Assembly: GCA_033809415.1 (NCBI GenBank)
Contig: JAPXLT010000136.1
Location: 1 to 11,915, forward strand
Direction of reading: 5' to 3'
DNA length: 11,915 bases
From: JAQVUB01 sp033809415
GTDB lineage: Bacteria > Verrucomicrobiota > Lentisphaeria > Oligosphaerales > Oligosphaeraceae
This document shows, piece after piece, positions 1 through 6,723 of the stretch. The notes under the pieces are model-generated. The model did no database searches, was not told the DNA's origin, and saw only the letters and a list, made by a program, of their open reading frames with translations. The position numbers were made by a program, and so were the translations under genes. Position 1 is the stretch's first letter. Each line of letters begins with the position of its first letter.

Positions 1-119
1 CCCTTCACCCTTCACCCTTCACCCTTCACCCTTCACCCTTCACCCTTCACCCTTCACCCTTCACCCTTCACCCCGCCCCCTGCACCCTGCACCCTGCACC
101 CTGCACCCTGCACCCTATC
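1..119. repeat. Array of 17 heptamers (CCCTTCA / CCCTGCA) in perfect register
   Basis: Seventeen contiguous 7-base units fill 1-119 with no break in register: ten CCCTTCA (1-70), one CCCCGCC (71-77), five CCCTGCA (78-112) and a terminal CCCTATC (113-119). The array probably continues left of the window. The minus strand reads GGGTGCA and GGGTGAA, i.e. runs of three G separated by four bases, the classic spacing for G-quadruplex formation. The gene-proximal end overlaps the helicase stop codon (115-117), so a helicase transcript would carry the G-rich version just after its stop codon. Comparable heptamer arrays (STRR) are known between genes in filamentous cyanobacteria. A role here in termination or mRNA stability is inference. 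Confidence 0.95.
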
Positions 120-3100
120 CTAGCAGTTCGAGGAGGTCATCGCGAGTCAGTTTCCCTGGGATTGCCTGTTCATCCGCTTCTCCGATGACCGCGTCAAAGA
201 GTTCCCGTTTTTGCTCCATCAGGGCCAGCACACGTTCTTCGATAGTATCTTTGGCAACCATCCGATAGGCCACGACTGTTTTATCCTGCCCGAGCCGGTG
301 CGTCCGGTCAATTGCTTGGTTTTCGACAGCAGGATTCCACCAGGGATCATATAGAAAGACGTAATCGGCCTTGGTCAGAGTCAAGCCGGTTCCAGCCGCT
401 TTCAAGCTAAGCAAAAAGACTCCAGGTCGTTCGTCGTCGCTGAACTCCCGGACGAGTTCGCCGCGCCGCGGCAACGGTGTTTCCCCGGTAATCGTCCAAA
501 ATGGGATGCCTGTTTTTTTTAGGTGGGGCGCAATCAAGGCCAGCATGCTGGTGAACTGGCTGAAAACCAGCGCAGAATGCCCCGCCTCGACCAATTCGCT
601 TAATTTTTCCAGCAACATCAGGAGTTTTCCTGAGTACTCATCGAAAGGCTCTTTGAGGATCAGTTCAGGATCGCAGCAGATCTGCCGCAATTTTGTCAAC
701 CCGGCCAGTATCTGGATGGCGCCATATTCTCTGACCGCCTTTCGGGTCTGCAAAAGCGTCCGGTCATACAAATCGCGCTGCTGTTCAGAGAGTTCGACCG
801 GCAAGATTTCCACGATGCGGGGAGGCAGTTCGGATGCCACCAGCGCTTTGTTGCGGCGCAACAGCAAAAGATGGAGACGTTTCCGCAAAGCCGCCGGATT
901 CCCGGAGTAACGGCGCACGAAATCTTCCGGCGCGCCAAAGAAATTTGGATTAAGGCAATCCATGATCGACCAGAGATCGAGTATCCGGTTTTCCATCGGG
1001 GTTCCGGTCAAGGCGAGCCTATGCTTTGCACGAATCGCTTTCACCGCCTGGGTCACTTGCGCGGTCGGGTTTTTGATGGCCTGCGCCTCATCAAGAACGA
1101 GGAAGTCGTACTCCTTGCTGTGCAACAGTTCCTGCTCCTGGCGCACCATGCCGTAATGTGTGACCAGAATATCAAAGCCGCCACGATGAAAAATTCTTTC
1201 GCGCTCCTTTTTATTTCCCTCCCAGACCGCGACCCTCAGCCCCGGTATGAATTTTTCCGCTTGCGTCTTCCAGACATTCATCACCGTGGCGGGGCAGATG
1301 ACCAGCGACAGAAATTCCCCGCCAGCTTGCTGGACACGTTGTTTTGCGGCATAAAGGACGCTGAGCACCTGCAAGGTTTTACCCAATCCCATATCGTCCG
1401 CCAGAATACAGCCCGCGCCGTGCTGGCAGCGGTCTGCCAGAAAGTCGAAGCCGCTCTTTTGATAGCTGCGCAAAACCGGTTCGAGTTCGTCTGGCAGCAC
1501 CATCACTTCCTGGCGGGGTTCCCGGCACAGGCGGTCATAGAAAGAGACACTGTCGGCGTTCAGGGAGACGAAATCATTGTTCGTCAGTTCCCGGATGCGT
1601 TCCGATGCCTGATGCCTGAGCAAAGGAAGCGTCTCGCCCAGGCCGATTCCCATCTCTTCCATCTTCTGCAACAACTTGGCTGCCTTTTCCGGATCAAAAG
1701 CGAGCCATTGCCCACTGGGCAAATGCATCACCGACTGCTGATAGCGCAGTGCCAGTTGCAATTCCTCCGCAGGAATGGAAGTTCGTCCAAGCTGCCAGTT
1801 GACGCTCAACTCGAGCAAGCCGCCCTGCCCCCGTAAATTCAGTTGCGTCGTCAGCATACCGGGATCATCCTGCAACAGACCATTCAAGCAAGCAGCATGA
1901 TGTTTTACGGAACCCTCCGGCAAACTGTTCCAGAATGTCTTCAACTCCGAAGCATTTTTCAAGGTGCCTTCCAGCACAACTTGGTATTCTTGAATCTGCC
2001 CCAGGCGTTTTGCGAAATCAAGCAAGCGCTCACGCAATTGAAGCGCCGCCGAATCCGGAGCCTCGAGCAGCACCTTGAAGCCGTCCCCAGACGCCTCGAT
2101 GCGACTGATCGGCGGCCACTCGCCACGCAATGCAACCTTGTTTCCCTGGAAGTTACAGGCAATCTGGAATTTACCCTGCTGGAAATCCGCATAGAGTTCC
2201 GCGTCAGGAGATGTGACCTTGTCTTTTTTTATGCAGTCACCTTCCAGCAGATCAAAGCGTCCATGCAAAATTTCCCCGAGCTTCGAGCGCACCTGCTTTT
2301 CGTCTAGGAGCAGTGGCTTTGAACTGAACCAGTGATTCAACGCATGCCAGGGAATCGGCGGCTGCCAAGCCAGCAATTGGCGGCGGGCTTCGATGCGGTT
2401 GGGATCATTCTCGAGTTGCCGCATGATTTCATAGGGTTGGCGGCGGCGCCCATCCGGAAAAATAAATATCGGGGTTATCCGGAAGCGTTCCTTCTGCCTT
2501 GTAATTTCGACAGTCAGGCGTGCGGGAGTGACTGGGCCCGGCGGGAGAATGGGTTGCTGCGTATCCCGGTTCAAAAAGCGCCCGGGCTGATCGCTCCAGC
2601 GCTTGCGCCAGGAAAGGAATTCCTCTGTACTCAAATTCAGCATGATGAGGTCATGGTTCCGGAGAGGCACTTTGCGCACTACAGCAATGACCCACTTCAA
2701 AAATTCCTGATCCTCTGCTGGCCAGGAACGCAGATTTTTGTACTTTTCACGCAGAAGGTCGCCTGCATACGTATACACATTGCCCAGCTTCAGCAATTGT
2801 CGGCGCCCAGCCTCGTGTGCATAAAAGCGGATTCCGACCCGACCTGCCTCATGATGAAAATCGGCTTCCACCTCCAGACGCATCTCGCGCTTGGGAGCTG
2901 TGCCATCCGAATACAGGGCGGACATGAAATCCTGCTGCACCGTCGCCATGGGAGGAGGCGGTGCTGACGGAACCCGTAGAAACGTTGCGGACGGACGCTG
3001 CCAGTTCAGCTGCCGGCAGACTTCCGCCAGCAGCAAGCCCGCTGCGTAGGCATGCAGGCAAAATGAATCCGGATAGTGACAATTGCAGCGCGGACGCCAG

Positions 3101-3321
3101 CCCCCTTCCGCCTTGTGCCAGGTGCAGGTAAATACTCCGACCCTGGCTTGCAGGGAGTCCTCCGTCCAGCTGAGCACAAAACTGCCACCGGGTTTGGCAA
3201 GGGTACTACAAGCCGCCGAAATGATCCCTGGCTTGAACTGTGCACGCAATTCTTTGTCAGAAAGCCAGTCGGCAAGCCAAGACGGAGGATTTTCCGGATG
3301 TTGTATGCGTAAACCGCTCAT
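115..3321 (-). CDS. SWIM zinc-finger SNF2-family DNA-dependent ATPase/helicase
   Basis: A 1068-residue cytoplasmic Swi2/Snf2 superfamily 2 ATPase, expected to translocate on double-stranded DNA and remodel protein-DNA complexes. Near the N terminus a SWIM zinc-binding motif (C79-x-C81-x6-C88-x-H90) is intact. Residues 140-600 form a poorly conserved middle region. The two-lobed motor follows: Walker A DDMGLGKT (642-649), motif II DEAQ (744-747) followed by AIKNP, motif III LTGTPMEN (771-778), the AAGTGL motif V (975-980) and motif VI with DRTHRLGQ (1005-1012). All key motor residues are present. The length is normal for bacterial SWIM-SNF2 proteins. The ATG start is well bounded because an in-frame TGA lies four codons upstream (3334-3336), although no clear Shine-Dalgarno is visible. 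No nuclease, methylase or other defence partner is adjacent, so transcription recycling, repair and defence are all open roles. Confidence 0.93.
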   Translation of the reverse strand: MSGLRIQHPENPPSWLADWLSDKELRAQFKPGIISAACSTLAKPGGSFVLSWTEDSLQARVGVFTCTWHKAEGGWRPRCNCHYPDSFCLHAYAAGLLLAEVCRQLNWQRPSATFLRVPSAPPPPMATVQQDFMSALYSDGTAPKREMRLEVEADFHHEAGRVGIRFYAHEAGRRQLLKLGNVYTYAGDLLREKYKNLRSWPAEDQEFLKWVIAVVRKVPLRNHDLIMLNLSTEEFLSWRKRWSDQPGRFLNRDTQQPILPPGPVTPARLTVEITRQKERFRITPIFIFPDGRRRQPYEIMRQLENDPNRIEARRQLLAWQPPIPWHALNHWFSSKPLLLDEKQVRSKLGEILHGRFDLLEGDCIKKDKVTSPDAELYADFQQGKFQIACNFQGNKVALRGEWPPISRIEASGDGFKVLLEAPDSAALQLRERLLDFAKRLGQIQEYQVVLEGTLKNASELKTFWNSLPEGSVKHHAACLNGLLQDDPGMLTTQLNLRGQGGLLELSVNWQLGRTSIPAEELQLALRYQQSVMHLPSGQWLAFDPEKAAKLLQKMEEMGIGLGETLPLLRHQASERIRELTNNDFVSLNADSVSFYDRLCREPRQEVMVLPDELEPVLRSYQKSGFDFLADRCQHGAGCILADDMGLGKTLQVLSVLYAAKQRVQQAGGEFLSLVICPATVMNVWKTQAEKFIPGLRVAVWEGNKKERERIFHRGGFDILVTHYGMVRQEQELLHSKEYDFLVLDEAQAIKNPTAQVTQAVKAIRAKHRLALTGTPMENRILDLWSIMDCLNPNFFGAPEDFVRRYSGNPAALRKRLHLLLLRRNKALVASELPPRIVEILPVELSEQQRDLYDRTLLQTRKAVREYGAIQILAGLTKLRQICCDPELILKEPFDEYSGKLLMLLEKLSELVEAGHSALVFSQFTSMLALIAPHLKKTGIPFWTITGETPLPRRGELVREFSDDERPGVFLLSLKAAGTGLTLTKADYVFLYDPWWNPAVENQAIDRTHRLGQDKTVVAYRMVAKDTIEERVLALMEQKRELFDAVIGEADEQAIPGKLTRDDLLELLG

Positions 3322-3413
3322 CTTAAAGGGCGTTCAAAGAGTTTTCGTACTATGGACGATGGACAGGGACAAGAATGGACACGATGGACGGAATGGACAA
3401 GAATGGACTGCTG

Positions 3414-3462
3414 AATGGACAATGGACGATGGACGATGGACGATGGACAATGGACGATGGAC
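3414..3462. repeat. GATGGAC/AATGGAC heptamer tract, 7 units
   Basis: Seven contiguous 7-base units in the order AATGGAC x2, GATGGAC x3, AATGGAC, GATGGAC. The equivalent tract in copy 2 has ten units. Because 7 is not a multiple of 3 and the unit makes no stop codon, the tract is open in all frames and produces repetitive pseudo-peptides of MDDGRWT type. Confidence 0.95.
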
Positions 3463-3499
3463 AGAGATTATGTACCTTTCAGGGCTAATCCCAACATCG

Positions 3500-3544
3500 C
3501 CGATCCGACTGATCCGACCGATCTACTTGATCCGTCCGATCCGT
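3500..3544. repeat. CCGATCCGA-type nonamer tract, 5 units
   Basis: Five contiguous 9-base units: CCGATCCGA, CTGATCCGA, CCGATCTAC, TTGATCCGT, CCGATCCGT. Copy 2 has only three units at the same place, two exact units fewer. Read in the plus frame starting at 3481 the units give Asp-Pro-Thr/Ser tripeptides, so unit gain or loss never shifts that frame. Confidence 0.92.
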
Positions 3545-3676
3545 CGGAGAAACCAATAGGCCAGATCACAAATCCGCGTGCAATCGCATCCGTCAAAGCA
3601 GCAACCCCTATAAAAAATTTTCGTGCCTTTTCGTGTGGTTCGTTGTTAAAAAATCCTTTTGTACACGGCAGAGGAC

Positions 3677-4999
3677 TCAATGCTGCAAGCGTTTCGTCAA
3701 TTCTGCCTCGTACTGGTCCAGGTCGGCAATATTTTTTTGTGCAATTCCGCTCTGCATTGCCGCTTCAGCGACTTTGCGGGCGACATGCGGCACTACCCTG
3801 GGATCAAAAGGCTTCGGAATCACATAAGTCGGCTTCAGGGGATTTTTACCGTCAAACATGCCAGCAGCGGCGTCTGCCGGATAGGCGGCTTTCAGAATCG
3901 CCAGAATGTCTTCCGGTATCTCCATGCAGGCGATTTCGGCCAGTGCCATTGACGCGGCCAGCTTCATCGCTTCGTTGATATCCCGGGCGCGGGCATCCAG
4001 CGCTCCCCGGAAGATGCCCGGGAAACCCAGTACATTGTTGATCTGGTTGGGGAAATCCGTACGTCCGGTGCCGACGACCATTGCGCCGGCCTTCACGGCC
4101 AAGTCCGGCATGATTTCAGGCACCGGATTCGCCATCGCAAAAACAATCGCATCAGAATTCATCGAACGAACCATCTCTTCGGTCACGCAGTTGCCAGTCG
4201 AACAGCCCAGGAACAAGTCTGCTCCGCGCATCGCCTCGGCCAGCGTCCGACAGGGGCGGTCGGTAGCCAAAGCGAGTTTTGCGGGATTGGATGCGCTTTC
4301 TTTGGTAATCACCCCTTTGCTGTCGCAGACAACCACATTCTCGCGGCGAATACCGGCGCTGATATAAAAATTGGTGCAGGAGATTCCGGCTGCGCCGGCG
4401 CCATTGACCACCATCTGGATATCGGAGAGTTTTTTACCAGTCAGCTTGGCTGCATTCAGCAGCGCCGCCAGCGAAATAATCGCCGTGCCATGCTGGTCGT
4501 CATGAAAAACCGGGATGCCCATCCGCTCCTTCAAAACGGCCTCTACTTTGAAGCAGGCCGGCGCTGCAATATCCTCGAGGTTGATCCCGCCGAAGGTCGG
4601 CTCCAAGGCTGCGGTCAACTCGATCAGCTTGTCAGCGTCGGTTTTACCATCAGCAGTAAAGACATTCTGCAGACAAATCGGCACTGCGTCAATGTCGGCG
4701 AAGCGCTTGAAAAGAACACTTTTGCCTTCCATCACCGGCAAACCCGCCGCAGGGCCGATGTTGCCCAAGCCCAGGACCGCAGTGCCGTCGCTGACTACCG
4801 CTACCGAATTCCCCTTGCCAGTGTACTCATATACGGCCTGTGGATTGTCCCGGATCTCGAGGCAAGGTTTTGCCACCCCCGGCGTATAAGCTAGCGAAAG
4901 GTCCTGCTGCGTCTCGCAGGGCTTGCTCGGAACAACGTGCAACTTGCCCGGAACCGGATAACGATGATAATTCAAACTGGCCTGATCTCTTGCGTCCAT
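3677..4999 (-). CDS. Malic enzyme (NAD(P)-dependent, decarboxylating), short bacterial form
   Basis: A 440-residue cytoplasmic malic enzyme converting L-malate to pyruvate, CO2 and NAD(P)H. The N-terminal malic domain carries YTPGVA with the expected catalytic Tyr38, and MEGK with the likely catalytic Lys93. Acidic metal-site residues lie in NLEDI (140-144) and in the family signature FHDDQHGTA (165-173). The NAD(P) Rossmann domain shows NGAGAAG (199-205) and ANPVPEI (290-296). There is no C-terminal phosphotransacetylase domain, so this is not the long MaeB form. The open frame extends upstream to 5092, but that would add a hydrophobic 31-residue tail. ATG 4999 is preferred because it follows an AAAGGGGG Shine-Dalgarno and gives the family's usual N terminus. 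NAD or NADP preference cannot be read reliably. The gene stands alone, flanked by direct copies of the intergenic element. Confidence 0.95.
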   Translation of the reverse strand: MDARDQASLNYHRYPVPGKLHVVPSKPCETQQDLSLAYTPGVAKPCLEIRDNPQAVYEYTGKGNSVAVVSDGTAVLGLGNIGPAAGLPVMEGKSVLFKRFADIDAVPICLQNVFTADGKTDADKLIELTAALEPTFGGINLEDIAAPACFKVEAVLKERMGIPVFHDDQHGTAIISLAALLNAAKLTGKKLSDIQMVVNGAGAAGISCTNFYISAGIRRENVVVCDSKGVITKESASNPAKLALATDRPCRTLAEAMRGADLFLGCSTGNCVTEEMVRSMNSDAIVFAMANPVPEIMPDLAVKAGAMVVGTGRTDFPNQINNVLGFPGIFRGALDARARDINEAMKLAASMALAEIACMEIPEDILAILKAAYPADAAAGMFDGKNPLKPTYVIPKPFDPRVVPHVARKVAEAAMQSGIAQKNIADLDQYEAELTKRLQH

Positions 5000-5058
5000 A
5001 ATGCCCCCTTTGCTCTTGAGTACGTGGAAAAACACACAGCAAAACCACGAAAACAGTA

Positions 5059-5087
5059 ATAATATAACACTATCAAACAAGAATGAA
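5059..5087 (-). promoter_or_regulatory. Possible sigma-70-type promoter of the malic enzyme gene
   Basis: On the minus strand a TTCATT -35-like hexamer (5082-5087) and a TATTAT -10-like hexamer (5059-5064) are 17 bases apart in an AT-rich stretch 60-90 bases upstream of ATG 4999. The -35 match is weak. This is a pattern match only. Confidence 0.35.
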
Positions 5088-5092
5088 GACAA

Positions 5093-5113
5093 TTAATGGA
5101 AAGCTTCCATAAA
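5093..5113. promoter_or_regulatory. Inverted repeat, possible operator upstream of the malic enzyme gene
   Basis: Arms TTAATGGAA (5093-5101) and TTCCATAAA (5105-5113) surround a 3-base centre AGC. They are complementary at eight of nine positions. The repeat lies just upstream of the possible -35 hexamer. The TGGAA-TTCCA core resembles operators bound by LacI-family dimers, but no regulator gene is in the window. It could also form a small hairpin. Confidence 0.4.
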
Positions 5114-5263
5114 ACATCGCCCGCACCACGCACTACAGAAGACCAACCCATTGCTCCTTTCGTACTACTCCCAACTTCTTCCTTTTTGTGAAAGATTTTT
5201 TATGGACGATGGACAAGGACAAGAATGGACACGATGGACTGAATGGACAAGAATGGACTGCTG

Positions 5264-5333
5264 AATGGACGATGGACGATGGACGATGGACAATGGACGA
5301 TGGACGATGGACGATGGACGATGGACGATGGAC
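5264..5333. repeat. GATGGAC/AATGGAC heptamer tract, 10 units
   Basis: Ten contiguous 7-base units: AATGGAC, GATGGAC x3, AATGGAC, GATGGAC x5. It corresponds to the seven-unit tract in copy 1 and is followed by the same AGAGATTATGT sequence, which shows that the tracts are equivalent and vary in unit number. Confidence 0.95.
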
Positions 5334-5372
5334 AGAGATTATGTCGCGCCTTCAGGGCTAATCCCAACATCG

Positions 5373-5399
5373 CCGATCCGACCGATCTACTTGATCCAT
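5373..5399. repeat. CCGATCCGA-type nonamer tract, 3 units
   Basis: Units CCGATCCGA, CCGATCTAC and TTGATCCAT, followed by CGGAGAAACC exactly as in copy 1. Relative to copy 1, two 9-base units are absent. Confidence 0.9.
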
Positions 5400-5469
5400 C
5401 GGAGAAACCAATAGGTCAGATCACAAATCCGCGTGCCATTCCATCCGTCAAAGCAGCGACCCTACAAAA

Positions 5470-5496
5470 TTTTCCGAGTTTTCCGTGCTTTCCGTG
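5470..5496. repeat. TTTTCCGTG-type nonamer tract, 3 units
   Basis: Three contiguous 9-base units: TTTTCCGAG, TTTTCCGTG, CTTTCCGTG. Copy 1 has looser relatives (TTTTCGTG) at 3618-3637. This is a third repeat family within the same element. Confidence 0.8.
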
Positions 5497-5571
5497 GACA
5501 AAAAATGGGTTGTGGACGTTAGCCCACGCCAAGTCCTTTCGTGTTTTTTCGTTGTTAAAAATGGGGTTATA

Positions 5572-5592
5572 GGCACCAGATGACCGGGTGCC
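5572..5592 (+). promoter_or_regulatory. Short hairpin upstream of the TIM-barrel gene
   Basis: GGCACC (5572-5577) and GGTGCC (5587-5592) form a 6-bp perfect inverted repeat around a 9-base loop, between the repeat element and the gene. There is no T-run after it, so an intrinsic terminator is unlikely. An operator or a chance palindrome are the alternatives. Confidence 0.35.
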
Positions 5593-5595
5593 ATT

Positions 5596-5606
5596 TATAT
5601 TATATT
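5596..5606 (+). promoter_or_regulatory. Possible -10 region of the plus-strand gene group
   Basis: Two overlapping TATATT hexamers (5596-5601 and 5601-5606) lie about 80 bases before ATG 5683. No convincing -35 hexamer sits 16-18 bases upstream, so this is only a candidate transcription start for the isomerase, prepilin-like and lyase-like genes. Confidence 0.3.
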
Positions 5607-5682
5607 TACCTTGAAGCAGATGCAGATTAGCGGTGACAGAGCGATAGCAAAGCCGGATTATACGATAAAGGAATTTTCAAAA

Positions 5683-6672
5683 ATGAATCAGGACAAAATG
5701 CGTTGCAAACATTTATACTACAACTATGACTGGAGTTCTTTCCCGGATGCTCTCATGCCTCGCATCATCCGTGAATTTCTCGACAATGGCGCAAACCATT
5801 TCGTCTTCACCACTTCTTTACTGCAACGCGCATTGAATGAACCGGATTTCATCGGCTTTCTCAAAAACCTTGAACACGAGTACGGAATCAAATTTGGTGC
5901 CATGCACGCTCTGTTCAGCGAGAACGAAAAAACGGGCTTGAGCCTTCCGGATCCCGAACTGCGTCCGGCAATGCTCGAGACATATATTAAATCTCTGCAG
6001 ATCGCCTCCGAATTCGAAATGAATACCGTGACAGTACACTCGGATGCCTACTTCTATGTACACAACCACACGCCTCTTGAAAAAACCAGGCCTTTTTTCC
6101 AGGAATCATTGGAAATCCTCCTTCCCCAGGCGGAAAAGTACGGCGTGATCATCGCCATTGAAAATTGCTTCGAAAAACCGAATTCCGCAAAGGAAATTGT
6201 AAACTTTGCGGCGCCATACGCAGGGAATCCGCATTTGGGCTTCTGCTATGATACCGGGCATGCAAACATCATGTCTATGGCGCCGTGGAAAGACAAGGCC
6301 ATGTATGGAAAAGTATATCCGATTCCTGGTTTTTGGACGCTTGAACGGGAGTGGTGGGAAGGCATCGAGTTCGAAAATGATGCTTTCGAAAAAATGAAGG
6401 ATAACATCGTAACCTGTCATATCCATGACAACAACGGATACAATGACCTTCATGGAATGCCATACGATGGAACCATTGATTGGACGACACTCCTGCCAAA
6501 TTTGCGGGCATGTCCGCGAATGGTGGAATACCAAACAGAAATCTGCTATGCCCATGGATTCAACTGGGCAGGACCACTTCTGGCACCCAAAGGCGGTTAC
6601 TCCATCAAACAGGTTGTAGAAACATTTCAAAAAATGTTTCCAAAGCAAGATTGCAAACGACTATACAAATGA
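5683..6672 (+). CDS. Sugar phosphate isomerase/epimerase-like TIM-barrel protein (AP endonuclease family 2 fold)
   Basis: A 329-residue cytoplasmic protein of the xylose isomerase-like TIM-barrel group, which includes sugar epimerases, isomerases and inosose dehydratases. Candidate metal and active-site residues fall on the expected strands: H119 in VTVHSD, E160 in IAIENCF, D190 and H193 in CYDTGH, H246/H248/D249 in CHIHDNNG, and E282/E286 in EYQTEI. These match the usual Glu-Asp-His-Glu metal set, although the exact liganding His cannot be fixed by eye. The frame opens upstream at a TTG (5611), but ATG 5683 follows an AAAGGA Shine-Dalgarno (5667-5672) and gives a typical barrel start; ATG 5698 is a second option. 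The next gene starts 51 bases after its stop, so cotranscription is likely. The substrate is unknown; a sugar released by the neighbouring lyase-like enzyme is an inference. Confidence 0.85.
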   Translation: MNQDKMRCKHLYYNYDWSSFPDALMPRIIREFLDNGANHFVFTTSLLQRALNEPDFIGFLKNLEHEYGIKFGAMHALFSENEKTGLSLPDPELRPAMLETYIKSLQIASEFEMNTVTVHSDAYFYVHNHTPLEKTRPFFQESLEILLPQAEKYGVIIAIENCFEKPNSAKEIVNFAAPYAGNPHLGFCYDTGHANIMSMAPWKDKAMYGKVYPIPGFWTLEREWWEGIEFENDAFEKMKDNIVTCHIHDNNGYNDLHGMPYDGTIDWTTLLPNLRACPRMVEYQTEICYAHGFNWAGPLLAPKGGYSIKQVVETFQKMFPKQDCKRLYK

Positions 6673-6710
6673 TACATTTTTGAGTGACGCGGGATGCACC
6701 TCAAGACAGG

Positions 6711-6716
6711 AAAGGA
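6711..6716 (+). promoter_or_regulatory. Ribosome binding site that fixes the prepilin-like gene start
   Basis: AAAGGA lies 7 bases before ATG 6724, a good spacing. It favours this start over the in-frame ATG at 6694, which would add ten residues. Confidence 0.75.
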
Positions 6717-6723
6717 TTTCACT

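Larger units (their letters stand above)
3343..3653. repeat. Modular intergenic repeat element, copy 1 (head module missing)
   Basis: This fills nearly the whole gap between the helicase and malic enzyme genes. Modules in order: the head start TTTCGTACT (3343-3351); a degenerate tract of units ending in ATGGAC (3352-3413); a perfect heptamer tract (3414-3462); a conserved core starting at AGGGCTAATCCC (3481); a nonamer tract (3500-3544); a second conserved core to about 3600; an AACCCCTATAAAAA box (3603-3616); and TTTTCGTG-type repeats ending in GTTGTTAAAAA. Copies at 5158 and 11794 have the same orientation. This copy lacks about 35 bases that the other two carry between CGTACT and ATGGAC. 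No transposase or terminal inverted repeats are seen, so it is not an obvious insertion sequence. Confidence 0.9.
5158..5561. repeat. Modular intergenic repeat element, copy 2 (full head, expanded tail)
   Basis: This lies in the divergent gap between the malic enzyme and TIM-barrel genes. Order: head from TTTCGTACT (5158) through the T-rich AAAGATTTTTT stretch; degenerate ATGGAC units (5202-5263); ten perfect heptamers (5264-5333); conserved core from AGGGCTAATCCC (5354); three nonamers (5373-5399); second conserved core; ACCCTACAAAA; three TTTTCCGTG-type nonamers (5470-5496); then a roughly 40-base segment absent from copy 1; and the shared ending CCTTTCGTG...GTTGTTAAAAA. It differs from copy 1 mostly by whole repeat units and by presence or absence of modules. 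The remaining 5114-5157 holds nothing recognisable. Confidence 0.9.

Noticed and set aside
1..119. Telomere-like repeat (similar to CCCTAAA)
   Set aside because: The related array at 7582-7651 is internal between bacterial genes, and all genes look bacterial, so a eukaryotic chromosome end is not supported.
871..1836. Plus-strand 321-residue open frame
   Set aside because: It is antisense to the helicase motor, whose motifs are intact. The translation has low-complexity, His/Gln-rich composition and no domain.
2332..2967. Plus-strand 211-residue open frame
   Set aside because: Antisense to the helicase middle region; no recognisable protein and no ribosome binding signal.
3468..3680. Minus-strand 70-residue frame (GFSDGSDGSSRS...)
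   Set aside because: The equivalent frame in copy 2 has a stop (Trp codon changed to TGA), so it is not conserved between copies.
3083..3978. Plus-strand open frames with MDDGRWT-type repeats as real repeat proteins
   Set aside because: The repeats come from a 7-base unit that is open in every frame. The frames run into antisense of the helicase or malic enzyme genes and are largely artefacts. Only the 45-residue core is kept, as a finding.
5000..5092. Longer malic enzyme start at 5092
   Set aside because: It would add 31 hydrophobic residues not seen in the family. ATG 4999 has a clear Shine-Dalgarno and a typical N terminus.
3343..5561. CRISPR array or insertion sequence
   Set aside because: Repeats are adjacent without unique spacers of constant length. 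There are no cas genes, transposase, terminal inverted repeats or target duplications.
5611..5682. TTG start at 5611 for the TIM-barrel gene
   Set aside because: There is no ribosome binding site before it, the extension does not look like the fold's first strand, and ATG 5683 has AAAGGA upstream.
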